NCBI RefSeq assembly: GCF_002208095.1
Contig: NZ_CP017990.1
Location: 4,030,001-4,094,000, forward strand
Length of the DNA: 64,000 bases
DNA from: Enterobacter cloacae complex sp. ECNIH7
Lineage (GTDB): Bacteria; Pseudomonadota; Gammaproteobacteria; Enterobacterales; Enterobacteriaceae
Direction of reading: 5' to 3'
Positions within the stretch are counted from its first letter, which is position 1. Every line of letters starts with the position of its first letter. The position numbers and the translations under genes were made by a program. A model generated the notes under the pieces. The model had not been told where the DNA came from and made no database searches. It was given only the letters and a program-made list of their open reading frames with translations. Shown here one piece after another: positions 21,431 through 31,183 of the stretch.

Positions 21431-23677
21431 TTAGCGGCCGCCGCGGATCAGGCCGCCCATACCGCGTCGTTCCATAAACGCTGCGACCTGATGACGAACC
21501 TCTGCTGCCAGCTGCGCGTCAAGGCTGCGTTCGGCCAGCTCGCGGGCATCGTTGATGTCGATATGCCGCAGCAGGTACTTCACGCGGGCGACAGCGCGAC
21601 CGTTCATCGACAGATGGCGGTATCCCAGACCAATCAGGATCGCAACGCACATTGAATCCCCGGCCATTTCACCGCACAGGCGTAAATCAATGCCGTACTG
21701 TTCCGCTTCACGGGCAATCATCGCTAACGCGCGAATGATCGCCGGATGCAGGCTGTCGTAGATACTGGCGACACGGGTGTTGTTACGGTCGACGGCCAGA
21801 ATATATTGCGTCAGGTCGTTTGTGCCGACAGAGATAAAATCAACACGGTTTGCCAGCTGCGGCAGCATAAAGACCATAGACGGCACTTCAAGCATCACCC
21901 CGATCCGCGGTTTCGGGATCGCATAGCCGATCATCTCTTCCACTTCACGGCCTGCACGTTCGATCAGTCGCCGGGACTCGTCGATCTCATCAATGCTGGT
22001 GACCATCGGGAGTAAGATGCTGAGATTGCCCGTCGCCGCGTTGGCGCGCAGCATTGCACGCACCTGGATCAGGAAGATCTCCGGCTGATCGAGCGTAATG
22101 CGGATCCCACGCCAGCCCAGGCACGGGTTTTCTTCGCTGATCGGCATATAGGGCAGCTGTTTATCCGCGCCGACATCGAGGGTTCGCAGGGTGACAGGTT
22201 TGTCGTTAAACATCTGCAGCATCCCCTGATACTGCGCCACCTGCTCCTCTTCGGAGGGGAAACCGCTCTGCAGCATGAACGGGATTTCAGTACGGTACAG
22301 GCCAATACCGTCGATGCGGCTGCCAAGCTTTTCTTCATGCTCAGGGCTTAAACCGGCGTTGAGCATGACTTTGATCCGCTCTCCGCTCTTAAGCTGTGCG
22401 GGCAGGTTAACGTCATCCTCCGCCAGCTTGCTTAATTCATTCTCTTCGCTGATAAGACGCTGGTATTCCTGGAGCAGAACCGGCTCAGGATCGACCAGCA
22501 GCTCACCGCGATAGCCGTCAACCACCAGCGTACGGCGGTGCAGTACCGACGGCTGGATATCGGCCCCCATAACGGTTGGGATACCCAGCGCGCGCACCAT
22601 AATGGCGGCGTGTGAGTTGGCGGCACCATCGCGCACCACGACACCGGCCAGCCTGTCCTGCGGCAGTTCAGCCAGCGTGGTTGCCGACAGTTCATCGGCG
22701 ACCAGAACAAACCGTTGAGGCCAGGCATTCGGCCCCTGAATGGTGTCATCAAGATGGAACAGCAGACGTTGTCCCAGGGCCCGGAGATCTCCAGCCCGCT
22801 CTTTCAGGTAACCGTCGGTCAATGCCGCAAATTGGTCGGCAAATTTCTCGATAACCTTCTTAACGGCCCACTCCGCGACCGAGCCTTTATCCACTTCAGC
22901 AAAAAGCTCACGACGCAGACGCGCATCGGAGAGCAGATGCGAATAGAGGTCGAAAATGGCCGCCGTCTCTTTTTGCGCACCTGCGGCAAAACGCTTGCTG
23001 TAACGACGAAATTCATTCGCCGCCTCTTCCAGCGCGGCGGTAAGACGCTCGCGCTCAAGCGCTTCATCAAGCGTTGAGGCTTCGTAAACCTGCTCCATTA
23101 ACGGCAGCGTGGCGTCCATCCAGCCTTCAGCAATCGCTACGCCTGGCGATGCCGGAAGGGCACGAATGCGCGTATGGCGATACTGGCCAAAGAGCGCGGC
23201 AAGCTGAGACTGGGAGAGGATCGCCGCCATCTGCGTGGCCAGCGTGACGAGGAAAGACTCCTCGCTTTCATCGTACTGACGTAGCTCGCGCTGCTGGACA
23301 ACCAGTACGCCGAGCAGCTGGCGACGCTGGATAATCGGCACGCCAAGGAAAGCGCGGAAGCGCTCTTCTTTTACGGAAGGGATGTATTTAAAGCTGGGGT
23401 GTTTTTGCGCATCAGCAAGGTTGATGGGTTCAGCCAGCCGCCCAACCAGGCCCACGATACCTTCATCAAATGCAAGCGTGACGGTGCGTCCACGTGGTTT
23501 TTTCAAACCACGGGTCGCCATCAGGTAATAGCAGCGCCGATCGTGGTCGGCCAGATATACCGAACAGACCTCGGTCTCCATCGCAAGACAGATGTCAGTA
23601 ACCAGAATATTCAGCGCCTCGTTCAGACGCGGAGCACTGGCCACCTTCTCGACTATTTCTCGCAAGCGGGTGAGCAT
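21431..23677 (-). CDS. ptsP: Phosphoenolpyruvate-protein phosphotransferase PtsP (EI-Ntr)
   Basis: 748 residues. An N-terminal GAF domain (about 1-165) senses nitrogen status and is joined to an Enzyme I module. His356 in GAANSHAAIMVRALG is the phosphorylated histidine; the PEP-binding domain follows, with the LRLCGEMAGDSM segment. EI-Ntr feeds phosphate from PEP to NPr and then EIIA-Ntr, a regulatory rather than sugar-transporting chain. It starts 12 bp after the rppH stop, so rppH-ptsP is one operon as in E. coli. Confidence 0.97.
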   Translation of the reverse strand: MLTRLREIVEKVASAPRLNEALNILVTDICLAMETEVCSVYLADHDRRCYYLMATRGLKKPRGRTVTLAFDEGIVGLVGRLAEPINLADAQKHPSFKYIPSVKEERFRAFLGVPIIQRRQLLGVLVVQQRELRQYDESEESFLVTLATQMAAILSQSQLAALFGQYRHTRIRALPASPGVAIAEGWMDATLPLMEQVYEASTLDEALERERLTAALEEAANEFRRYSKRFAAGAQKETAAIFDLYSHLLSDARLRRELFAEVDKGSVAEWAVKKVIEKFADQFAALTDGYLKERAGDLRALGQRLLFHLDDTIQGPNAWPQRFVLVADELSATTLAELPQDRLAGVVVRDGAANSHAAIMVRALGIPTVMGADIQPSVLHRRTLVVDGYRGELLVDPEPVLLQEYQRLISEENELSKLAEDDVNLPAQLKSGERIKVMLNAGLSPEHEEKLGSRIDGIGLYRTEIPFMLQSGFPSEEEQVAQYQGMLQMFNDKPVTLRTLDVGADKQLPYMPISEENPCLGWRGIRITLDQPEIFLIQVRAMLRANAATGNLSILLPMVTSIDEIDESRRLIERAGREVEEMIGYAIPKPRIGVMLEVPSMVFMLPQLANRVDFISVGTNDLTQYILAVDRNNTRVASIYDSLHPAIIRALAMIAREAEQYGIDLRLCGEMAGDSMCVAILIGLGYRHLSMNGRAVARVKYLLRHIDINDARELAERSLDAQLAAEVRHQVAAFMERRGMGGLIRGGR

Positions 23678-23689
23678 GATTTGCGTAGC

Positions 23690-24220
23690 TTAACCTCTTT
23701 TACGTCGCCAGGCAGGTGCGCTCTGCGGCTTAGGGGGGACCTCCTGAAGCTGCATGACCACACTTGCAAACTCTTTCATCACCCTACGGTAAACATCGCG
23801 TTTAAATGACACGACCTGACGAACAGGATACCAATAGCTCACCCAGCGCCAGCCATCGAACTCCGGCGTACTGCTGGTTTGCATATTGATGTCTGAATCG
23901 TTGCCCACCAACTGCAACAGAAACCACTTCTGTTTCTGGCCGATACAAACCGGCTTTGTGTCCCAACGCACCAAACGTTTCGGTAACTTGTAACGCAACC
24001 AGTTGCGGGTCGAAGCCAGGATGCGAACATCTTTTCGGCTTAAACCGACCTCTTCAAAAAGCTCCCGGTACATCGCTTGTTCTGGGGACTCTCCCGGATT
24101 GATCCCGCCTTGCGGGAACTGCCAGGAGTGCTGACCATATCGCCGGGCCCACATTACCTGGCCCTGACGATTACAAATTACTATTCCTACGTTCGGGCGG
24201 TAGCCATCGTCATCAATCAC
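23690..24220 (-). CDS. rppH: RNA pyrophosphohydrolase RppH
   Basis: 176 residues, the E. coli length. RppH removes pyrophosphate from 5'-triphosphate mRNA and so starts RNase E decay. The Nudix box spans [20 protein letters not shown], with the REL.EE core and following VGL. The basic C-terminal tail (PAWRRKRG) is present. It is promoter-proximal to ptsP and faces the long gap before mutH. Confidence 0.97.
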   Translation of the reverse strand: MIDDDGYRPNVGIVICNRQGQVMWARRYGQHSWQFPQGGINPGESPEQAMYRELFEEVGLSRKDVRILASTRNWLRYKLPKRLVRWDTKPVCIGQKQKWFLLQLVGNDSDINMQTSSTPEFDGWRWVSYWYPVRQVVSFKRDVYRRVMKEFASVVMQLQEVPPKPQSAPAWRRKRG

Positions 24221-24903
24221 CGGACTACCCCAAATTAAACCTTATATATGAATGATTGTTTCACACTACAGGGAGGCGGTAAACCACTCTCTTACAGGGC
24301 TGCAACCTAATAACATTTGAATAACTCACAAATAAGTACTGAGTTATAAACAGATGAGAGGCAGTGAAGGGAATTTTATTCACCTTTTCTGTGGATATAG
24401 TTGTGAAGAAGTGTCTGATTACCGATGAACAACCTCAAACCCTGCCTTGCCAACGCTTTCGCGCCAGTTAAATAATTCAATATTTTTCATAAAGTTAAAT
24501 GTATTTTTATGAACAAAAAACAGAATAGCGTGACGATCGTCACATCAGGGAGCGTCGTGCTGATGAAAGATCGAACAGCGTCGGTTTTATCCACAGATTG
24601 TGCCAATAAGTTAGTCACAATTTGTTTGAAAATTCGATTTTCATCGCACGTCAAGGCTGTAAATTGAAACAGTAGTCAGGGTTATGCCCAGTTATCCCAT
24701 TTTTCTGTGGATAACATGGTGTAAGATCCTGTTCATTGTCAGTGACCAGATTTGAACAACCGGTTTTCTGAGTCTGGTGAAACGATTTAAAAGCAATAAA
24801 AAAACCTATAAATCATAGACATGGAATATTGGTACAGAAATAGTTAAACTCTATCCACAGGGGACAATTTCTTCGTTTATTTTTTAATCAAAAGGTTACC
24901 TTC
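24221..24903. other. 683-bp intergenic region between rppH and mutH
   Basis: AT-rich divergent promoter region with no convincing gene. It contains four DnaA-box-like sequences: TGTGGATAT at 24390-24398 (reverse, one mismatch), TTATCCACA at 24587-24595 (perfect), TGTGGATAA at 24706-24714 (perfect, reverse) and CTATCCACA at 24851-24859 (one mismatch). The small gene ygdT known here in E. coli was not recognised. Confidence 0.6.
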
Positions 24904-25596
24904 ATGCATCCGCTTACACCCTTGCTCTCACCGCCGTCCAGCGAGGGCCAGTTGCTACAGCAGGCACAGCGTCTGGCAGGCTTTTCGCTTGGCGAGCTGG
25001 CGGCAATGGCAGGGCTTCAGATCCCGAAGGATCTAAAACGGGATAAAGGCTGGATCGGCATGCTGCTTGAGCTGTGGCTGGGCGCCAGCGCAGGGAGCAA
25101 ACCCGAGCAGGATTTTGCAGCGCTTGGCGTGGAGTTAAAAACCATCCCCATAGACAGCCAGGGCAAGCCCCTTGAGACCACCTTCGTCTGCGTTGCGCCA
25201 CTAACCGGCAACACCGGCGTGACGTGGGAAACCAGCCACGTTCGTCACAAGCTGAAGCGCGTGTTGTGGGTGCCGGTTGAAGGTGAGCGTCAGATCCCGC
25301 TGGCTGAGCGTCGCGTTGGCGCGCCGCTGCTCTGGAGCCCGAACGACGAAGAAGAGCATCAGCTGCGGCTGGACTGGGAGGAGCTGATGGACATGATCGT
25401 GCTTGGGCAGGTAGAGCGCATCACCGCCCGGCACGGAGAAGTATTACAGCTGCGCCCGAAAGCGGCCAACAGCAAAGCGCTTACCGAGGCAATCGGCTCG
25501 AAGGGTGAGCCGATACTAACGCTGCCGCGCGGTTTTTATCTCAAAAAGAACTTCACCGGCGCGCTTCTTGCTCACCATTTTCTTCTAAAAACATAG
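24904..25596 (+). CDS. mutH: DNA mismatch repair endonuclease MutH
   Basis: 230 residues (E. coli 229). MutH nicks the unmethylated strand at hemimethylated GATC sites once activated by MutS and MutL. The type II restriction-like active site is D-x6-ELK, seen in [15 protein letters not shown]. The C-terminal lever segment ending HHFLLKT is intact. ATG 24904 is preceded by AAAAGGTTACC. The upstream gap holds DnaA-box-like sequences, one only 45 bp before the start. Confidence 0.97.
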   Translation: MHPLTPLLSPPSSEGQLLQQAQRLAGFSLGELAAMAGLQIPKDLKRDKGWIGMLLELWLGASAGSKPEQDFAALGVELKTIPIDSQGKPLETTFVCVAPLTGNTGVTWETSHVRHKLKRVLWVPVEGERQIPLAERRVGAPLLWSPNDEEEHQLRLDWEELMDMIVLGQVERITARHGEVLQLRPKAANSKALTEAIGSKGEPILTLPRGFYLKKNFTGALLAHHFLLKT

Positions 25597-25730
25597 TTTT
25601 TTACTTATTTTGCGAGCTCTCAAACATAATCAGCTGGTTTTTAAGATTTTACCGCTTCCTCCTGTTGCCATATCGGGTTAAAACTAAACTATGATTTGAT
25701 ACGCGCCAGATCCAGATGAGGACGATAACG

Positions 25731-25949
25731 ATGAAAAAATGGGCAGTGTTAGTTTCAGCAGTCGGTTTAGCGTTTGCCGTATCGGGCTGTAGCAGCGATT
25801 ACGTTATGGCGACAAAAGACGGTCGAATGATCCTGACCGACGGCAAACCCGAAGTCGACGATGATACCGGTCTGGTCAGCTACCGCGACCAGGAAGGCAA
25901 TAAAATGCAGATCAATCGCGACGAAGTATCGCAAATTATCGAGCGATAA
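25731..25949 (+). CDS. ygdR: YgdI/YgdR family small lipoprotein
   Basis: 72 residues from the ATG after GAGGACGATAACG; an upstream in-frame start was rejected because it would lengthen the signal peptide. Signal peptide [20 protein letters not shown] ends in a lipobox with Cys20, followed by SSDYVMAT. The remaining DUF903 domain (about 50 residues) is an SH3-like fold of unknown function. It matches E. coli ygdR in position between mutH and tas. Confidence 0.9.
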   Translation: MKKWAVLVSAVGLAFAVSGCSSDYVMATKDGRMILTDGKPEVDDDTGLVSYRDQEGNKMQINRDEVSQIIER

Positions 25950-25957
25950 ACAGAGAG

Positions 25958-25991
25958 AGGTCAGTCGCTTGCTGGCCTTTTTGATTTTTTT
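25958..25991 (+). terminator. Terminator after ygdR
   Basis: AGGTCAG / CTGGCCT (7 bp, one G-U) with a 7-base loop is followed by a long T-rich tract just past the ygdR stop. Confidence 0.7.
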
Positions 25992-26080
25992 CTTCCCCTT
26001 TTGCTTCCCCTCTGCCATGTTTATATTCCTTTGTCGGGCACGCCCTGACGCGGTCTATAAGTCTACTGAGGAAGCCGGCT

Positions 26081-27121
26081 ATGCATTATCACCGTATCCC
26101 CCACAGCGCTCTGGAAATAAGCCAACTGGGGTTGGGCACGATGACATTTGGTGAACAAAACAGCGAAGCCGATGCCCATGCACAACTCGATTACGCCGTC
26201 AGCCAGGGGATTAACCTGATTGATGTCGCGGAGATGTACCCTGTTCCTCCACGTCCGGAAACGCAGGGACTTACCGAAACCTATGTCGGTAACTGGCTGG
26301 CAAAACGCGGCAACCGTGAAAAGCTGGTGATTGCCTCAAAAGTCAGTGGTCCCGCGCGCAACAACGATACCGGGATCCGCTCGAATCAGATCCTCGATCG
26401 TAAGAATATCCGCGCCGCACTGGATGCCAGCCTGAAGCGCCTGCAAACCGACTACCTCGACCTGTATCAGGTGCACTGGCCGCAGCGTCCAACCAACTGC
26501 TTTGGTAAGCTCGGCTATAGCTGGAATGAGAGCGCCCCCGCCGTAACGCTGCTGGAAACGCTGGAAGCGCTGACCGAGTGCCAGCGCGCGGGAAAAATCC
26601 GCTACATTGGCGTCTCTAACGAAACGGCCTTTGGCGTAATGCGCTATCTGCACCTGGCGGATAAACACGATCTGCCGCGTATCGTCACCATCCAGAATCC
26701 GTACAGCCTGCTTAACCGTAGCTATGAGGTTGGTCTGGCCGAAGTGACGCAATATGAAGAAGTGGAACTGCTCGCCTATTCCTGTCTCGGCTTTGGCACG
26801 CTGACGGGGAAATACCTGAACGGCGCGAAACCGGCCGGGGCGCGAAATACCCTCTTTAGCCGTTTTACCCGCTACAGCGGCGAGCAGACGCAGAAGGCCG
26901 TTGCCGCCTATGTGGATATCGCAAAGCGTCACGGTCTTGACCCTGCCCAGATGGCGCTGGCCTTCGTGCGTCGTCAGCCGTTTGTTGCCAGCACCCTGCT
27001 GGGCGCGACCACGATGGAGCAGCTGAAAACCAATATTGAGAGTTTCCATCTGAACCTGAGTGAAGAGGTGTTAGCGGAGATTGAAGCGGTGCATCAGGTT
27101 TATACGTATCCTGCGCCGTAA
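26081..27121 (+). CDS. tas: Tas, NADP(H)-dependent aldo-keto reductase
   Basis: 346 residues, the E. coli length. Tas is an aldo-keto reductase TIM barrel; the catalytic tetrad includes Asp and Tyr in LIDVAEMYPV and Lys in KLVIASKVSG, with LYQVHWPQRP later. The natural substrate is uncertain; the name comes from suppression of a tyrosine auxotrophy in E. coli. ATG 26081 is preceded by GAGGAAGCCGGCT. A terminator follows directly. Confidence 0.95.
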   Translation: MHYHRIPHSALEISQLGLGTMTFGEQNSEADAHAQLDYAVSQGINLIDVAEMYPVPPRPETQGLTETYVGNWLAKRGNREKLVIASKVSGPARNNDTGIRSNQILDRKNIRAALDASLKRLQTDYLDLYQVHWPQRPTNCFGKLGYSWNESAPAVTLLETLEALTECQRAGKIRYIGVSNETAFGVMRYLHLADKHDLPRIVTIQNPYSLLNRSYEVGLAEVTQYEEVELLAYSCLGFGTLTGKYLNGAKPAGARNTLFSRFTRYSGEQTQKAVAAYVDIAKRHGLDPAQMALAFVRRQPFVASTLLGATTMEQLKTNIESFHLNLSEEVLAEIEAVHQVYTYPAP

Positions 27122-27129
27122 TAAAAGCA

Positions 27130-27155
27130 AAACGGCAACGCACGTTGCCGTTTTT
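27130..27155 (+). terminator. Terminator after tas
   Basis: AAACGGCAACG / CGTTGCCGTTT stem with a 2-base CA centre and a T tract, 9 bp after the tas stop. Confidence 0.88.
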
Positions 27156-27162
27156 AGGGTTT

Positions 27163-27208
27163 GCTCCCTCTCCCTGTAGGAGAGGGCCAGAGTGAGGACA
27201 TCAGGCCG
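27163..27208. repeat. Intergenic CCCTCTCC-type repeat
   Basis: CTCCCTCTCCCTGTAGGAGAGGG followed by CCAGAGTGAGGACATCAGGCCGCA is a second, longer copy of the intergenic unit seen at 21400. The palindromic head plus GTGAGG tail is a layout often met between genes of Enterobacter-like bacteria. It lies between the convergent tas and lplT ends. Confidence 0.5.
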
Positions 27209-27214
27209 CACTTA

Positions 27215-28408
27215 TCAGCGCCGACGTTGCCAGATCCACAATCCCGCAATCGCCAGCGCAAACAGCCCGCCAAACCCGACGCCAATCCCCACCACCGGCA
27301 CACCGACTTTTACCGCCAGCGAGTAGAGCCCCAGCATTAGCAGCATCGCCAGGTTTTCACCCAGGTTTTGTACCGCGATGGCATTCCCCGCCCCGACGGT
27401 CTGCTTGCCACGTTCCTGCAGCAACGCGTTCAGCGGCACCACGAAGAAACCGCCCAGAATACCAATCAGGATGAGGAGGACATACGCAGGCAATAATGCA
27501 TGTTGCAGCGAGAAAATCAGCACCACGACGCCAATCAGGATCCCTGCGGGCATGCAGCGTGCTACCGTCTCGAGCGTCACCAGCTTCGCCGCCGCGCCTG
27601 CTCCCACCACAATGCCGATGGCCACCATCGCATTCAGATAGGTCGGCGTCGCGTTGTCGGTAATTCCCAGCGCCACCGGCACCCACAGCACCAGCAGGAA
27701 GCGCAGCGTGACGCCCGCCCCCCAAAACATACTGGTTCCCATCAGGGAGAAACGCGTTTCTCCGTTACGCCACAGCACGCGACAGGCGGTAAAGAAACTG
27801 CCGGTCATCGGTTTAAAGCGCCAGGATTGCCCCGGGCGAGCCACAGGTAGCTTAGGAATAAACAGGTTCGCCACAACTGCCCCGCCATACACCACCGCGC
27901 AGATGCCCAGTGCCGCCAGGACATGCCAGTCGGCCAGTACGCCGCCCGCGACGGATCCGAGCAGGATTGCGGCGATGGTTGACGACTCCATCAGGCCGTT
28001 GGCTTTCACCAGCTTATCGCCCGTGGTCAGTTCTCCGAGAATGCCATACTTAGCCGGGGAGTAAGCGGCAGCGCCAATGCCCACCAGCGTGTAGCCAATA
28101 AACGGATTGAAGCCAAAGCAAATGCTGGCGGCACCCAGCAGCTTGAGACCGTTGGCAAACATCATCACTCGGCCTTTCGGGAAACTGTCCGCCACCTGCC
28201 CGACGAACGGAGCAAAGATAATGTAAGCGCCCACAAACACCATCTGCAGGATCGGCTGGCTCCAGTCGGGGTAAAACTCGGCCTTCAGCAGCGCCAGCGT
28301 GGCAAACAGCAGCGCGTTATCACCAAACGCAGAGAGAAACTGCGCAGCGATAACGGCCATCATGCCTTTCGATCTGAGCGATGTGTTAGTGTGTACTGAC
28401 TCACGCAT
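27215..28408 (-). CDS. lplT: Lysophospholipid transporter LplT
   Basis: 397 residues from the ATG chosen (MRESVHTN), equal to E. coli. It is a 12-helix MFS protein that flips lyso-phosphatidylethanolamine into the inner leaflet, where Aas re-acylates it. The start overlaps the aas stop by 8 bp, so the two are translationally coupled. Conserved segments [19 protein letters not shown] and [11 protein letters not shown] are present. Confidence 0.95.
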   Translation of the reverse strand: MRESVHTNTSLRSKGMMAVIAAQFLSAFGDNALLFATLALLKAEFYPDWSQPILQMVFVGAYIIFAPFVGQVADSFPKGRVMMFANGLKLLGAASICFGFNPFIGYTLVGIGAAAYSPAKYGILGELTTGDKLVKANGLMESSTIAAILLGSVAGGVLADWHVLAALGICAVVYGGAVVANLFIPKLPVARPGQSWRFKPMTGSFFTACRVLWRNGETRFSLMGTSMFWGAGVTLRFLLVLWVPVALGITDNATPTYLNAMVAIGIVVGAGAAAKLVTLETVARCMPAGILIGVVVLIFSLQHALLPAYVLLILIGILGGFFVVPLNALLQERGKQTVGAGNAIAVQNLGENLAMLLMLGLYSLAVKVGVPVVGIGVGFGGLFALAIAGLWIWQRRR

Positions 28409-30560
28409 TTTGCTGTTCCGCCTCTTCAACCATGCCTTTCAGGGTCACGAAATCGGGCTTCCCGCTACCCAGCACCGGGAGCTGCTTCAGGAAGCGAATA
28501 TCGCGCGGCACCGCCAGTTCAGGAATACCGTGTTCACGCGCATAGCTCAGTAACCTGTCGCGCTTAAGCTCAGCGTCAGTCGTAAACAGCACCAGCGCCT
28601 CGCCTTTGCTGGCATCACTCTTCACTACCGTCGCATGCATCTTATCCGCGGAGACGGCCGTCGCCAGCTGCTCAACCATTTCCAGAGAGACCATTTCACC
28701 GGCGATTTTGGCGAAGCGCTTCGCGCGTCCCTGAATCTGTACAAAGCCTTGTTCATCAAAACGGACAATATCACCGGTGTCGTACCAGCCGGTTTCAACC
28801 TCGCCGTTGACGTTTTCAGCCGTCGGCACCTCAAGCACGCCTGGGTTTTCCACGCGCAGATAACCGTTCATCACGTTTGGCCCTTTCAGCTGCAGACGGC
28901 CACCGTCCTCAATGCCCGGCACGGCCAGCAGACGCGCATCCATCCCCGGCAGAATTCGACCCACCGTACCCGGCTTCGCCGCCATCGGTACGTTTATCGA
29001 GACCACGGGAGCACACTCGGTAACGCCATAGCCTTCGAGAATGCGCAGGCCAAACTTGTCCTGCCAGATCTGACGCGTGCTCTCCTGCAGTTTTTCCGCA
29101 CCGGCCACCACATACCGCACGCGATAGAAGTCATACGGATTGGCGAAACGCGCATAGTTGCCCAAGAAGGTTGAGGTGCCGAACAGAACGGTGCAGTTAC
29201 GGTCATACACCAGCTCCGGCACAATCCGATAATGCAGCGGGCTTGGGTAGAGGAACACTTCTGCGCCGGTCAGCAGCGGCGTAAACAGCCCCACCGTCAG
29301 GCCAAAGGAGTGGAACAGCGGCAGCGCCGACATAAAACGGTCATTCGCGGTAAAGTCGGCAATGCTTTTGATCTGTTCAACGTTCGCCAGAATGCTCTTG
29401 TGGCTGTGGACGACGCCTTTCGGGTTGCCCTCCGATCCCGACGTGAAGAGAATGATCGCGTCATCTTCCGGCTGCTGTTTGACCTGCGCCAGACGCGGCA
29501 TCAGCAGGTGAGCAAAAATCCACAGCTTGTCGCCGGTGGTCACGTCCGCTTTCAGATCCTCCAGGAAGACCCAGCGCACCTGGGTGAGCTGCTCGGGAAG
29601 ATGCCAGAGCTTGCCTTTGTCCAGGAACTGACGAGAGGTAAAGACGGTATTAATCTGGGCAGCGGTGATGGCGCTGGTCAGCCCTTTCACGCCCGCCGTG
29701 TAGTTCATCATTGCCGGGATGCGCCCCCGGGAAACCGCACCAAAAATCACCGCCGCGCTGATGCCTGCGTTAGGCAGCATCAGGCCAATCTTTTCGCCCT
29801 TCATGCTGTATTTCTCAAGAATGCGGCCCACAAAGAGGGTCTTAGTCAGCAGCTTGCGATAGGTATCCGGGGTAAAATTGATGTCTTCGATGCAGTTTTT
29901 CTTCGCGCCATAGCGGTGCTGCGCGGAAAGCAGAGATTCGTACAGCGTTTCGCGCGGACGCACGGCCATGCGCGCTTCCATCATAATCTGATGCAGCATT
30001 TCCCCGGCGATTTTACGGCGATCGCGGGCACGCGGGGCGTCCGGCATCGGTAACAACGTGGGCGGCAGAATATGCAGCGTGATTTTTGGGAACAGACGCT
30101 GCTTCACCAGCCCCTTCAGTCGGCTGAAATGGGTCAACTCTGCGCCTTCAATACGCAGCGGCACCACGGTCGCTTTTGATTTCGCTGCAACAAACCCCGC
30201 GCCATCGTAGATTTTCATCAGCGAACCGGTCACGGAGATACGCCCTTCCGGGAAAATAACCACCGGGCGCCCCTGCTCAACCAGACGCACCAGATGCTTA
30301 ATCATCATCGGCTTTGTCGGGTCGAGCGGCACAAAATCAATCAGCGGCGTGAGCCAGCGCATGTACCACTGCTGGCTGATAGAGGTATAGACCGCAAACA
30401 CCGGGCGCACGGGTAAAAATAGCGCCAGCAGAATGCCGTCTATAAAGGAAACATGATTTGGCGTGATAAGAACGCGTTCGCCGCGAAGCGCCTGGGCATC
30501 GCCAGTAACGCGGATGCGAAAAAGAATACGGAAGAGTGTACGGAAGAACCCAAATAGCAT
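28401..30560 (-). CDS. aas: Bifunctional acyl-ACP synthetase / 2-acylglycerophosphoethanolamine acyltransferase Aas
   Basis: 719 residues from the ATG preceded by GGGAGTTGAG; a further in-frame ATG 28 codons upstream was rejected because [11 protein letters not shown] is the family N terminus. Residues 1 to about 190 are a PlsC-type acyltransferase (NHVSFIDG as the HX4D motif, FPEGRIS). The rest is an AMP-forming acyl-ACP synthetase with [19 protein letters not shown] and YGVTECAPV. Working with LplT it restores phosphatidylethanolamine from the lyso form in the inner membrane. Confidence 0.96.
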   Translation of the reverse strand: MLFGFFRTLFRILFRIRVTGDAQALRGERVLITPNHVSFIDGILLALFLPVRPVFAVYTSISQQWYMRWLTPLIDFVPLDPTKPMMIKHLVRLVEQGRPVVIFPEGRISVTGSLMKIYDGAGFVAAKSKATVVPLRIEGAELTHFSRLKGLVKQRLFPKITLHILPPTLLPMPDAPRARDRRKIAGEMLHQIMMEARMAVRPRETLYESLLSAQHRYGAKKNCIEDINFTPDTYRKLLTKTLFVGRILEKYSMKGEKIGLMLPNAGISAAVIFGAVSRGRIPAMMNYTAGVKGLTSAITAAQINTVFTSRQFLDKGKLWHLPEQLTQVRWVFLEDLKADVTTGDKLWIFAHLLMPRLAQVKQQPEDDAIILFTSGSEGNPKGVVHSHKSILANVEQIKSIADFTANDRFMSALPLFHSFGLTVGLFTPLLTGAEVFLYPSPLHYRIVPELVYDRNCTVLFGTSTFLGNYARFANPYDFYRVRYVVAGAEKLQESTRQIWQDKFGLRILEGYGVTECAPVVSINVPMAAKPGTVGRILPGMDARLLAVPGIEDGGRLQLKGPNVMNGYLRVENPGVLEVPTAENVNGEVETGWYDTGDIVRFDEQGFVQIQGRAKRFAKIAGEMVSLEMVEQLATAVSADKMHATVVKSDASKGEALVLFTTDAELKRDRLLSYAREHGIPELAVPRDIRFLKQLPVLGSGKPDFVTLKGMVEEAEQQNA

Positions 30561-30655
30561 CTCAACTCCCTTTGCCAGCCAGTGTGGAGGGTTGATAGTA
30601 AATGGTGGCAGATTACACGAGAAGTGATACGGGAGCGACAGCAAAAGTGGAGGCG

Positions 30656-30741
30656 AAAAAAAACCTGCGCATCCGCGCAGGTTGGTGCAAGAGATGAGTA
30701 CGAAACCGTACTAAGAATTCTCACCAATCAATACCTCTGGG
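30656..30741 (-). ncRNA. omrA: OmrA small regulatory RNA
   Basis: On the minus strand the RNA starts CCCAGAGGTATTGATTGGTG, the conserved OmrA/OmrB seed, and ends in the hairpin AACCTGCGC/GCGCAGGTT followed by eight T. Length is about 86 nt (E. coli 88). Its position next to aas and galR equals that of E. coli. OmrA is Hfq-dependent, activated by OmpR, and represses outer membrane protein and biofilm regulator mRNAs (ompT, cirA, csgD and others). The middle part differs from OmrB, as expected. Confidence 0.92.
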
Positions 30742-30857
30742 ATCTTGATTGTGGTCGTTCGACCTGCGCTTCGCCAGCAGGAAAACGCAAGGGAATGAGC
30801 CGAAGTGCAACCAGGTGTGAATATTTTCTATTGCTGTTACAGGTTGAACTTTCAGGC

Positions 30858-30939
30858 AAAAAAAAACCTGCGTAAAAACGCAGGCTGGTGTAAGCGTGTT
30901 AATCAACCGGAGTTGACTCCACCTATCAATACCTCTGGG
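30858..30939 (-). ncRNA. omrB: OmrB small regulatory RNA
   Basis: About 82 nt, starting CCCAGAGGTATTGATAGGTG and ending in the CCTGCG TTTTTA CGCAGG hairpin plus a T tract. It shares the 5' seed and 3' hairpin with omrA 117 bp away but has a different centre. Tandem sister of omrA; same regulator (OmpR) and partly shared targets in E. coli. Confidence 0.92.
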
Positions 30940-31149
30940 ATTTCGACTGTATCAACCTCTCTAACATCCTTGCCATCGGACAATCGCAACAGCCTGACGC
31001 AAAGTGTAACCAAAGGTTCAGATTGACATTCTTCAGACATGACTGCGCGTGTAACGATTACACTACCAGTGTTGTCCTGCGTCACGTTTGTGGAGAGCGA
31101 AAATCCGCTCCCCTTGAATGCGCGGCGCTTTTCCGCAACACTATTTGGT

Positions 31150-31165
31150 GTGTAAACGCTTACCC
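31150..31165 (+). promoter_or_regulatory. GalR/GalS-type operator before galR
   Basis: GTGTAAACGCTTACCC matches the palindromic GTGTAANCGNTTACAC operator at all but one position. It ends 18 bp before the galR start codon and overlaps the expected leader, so galR is probably autoregulated. Confidence 0.75.
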
Positions 31166-31183
31166 CCAATAAGAAGGTAATGA

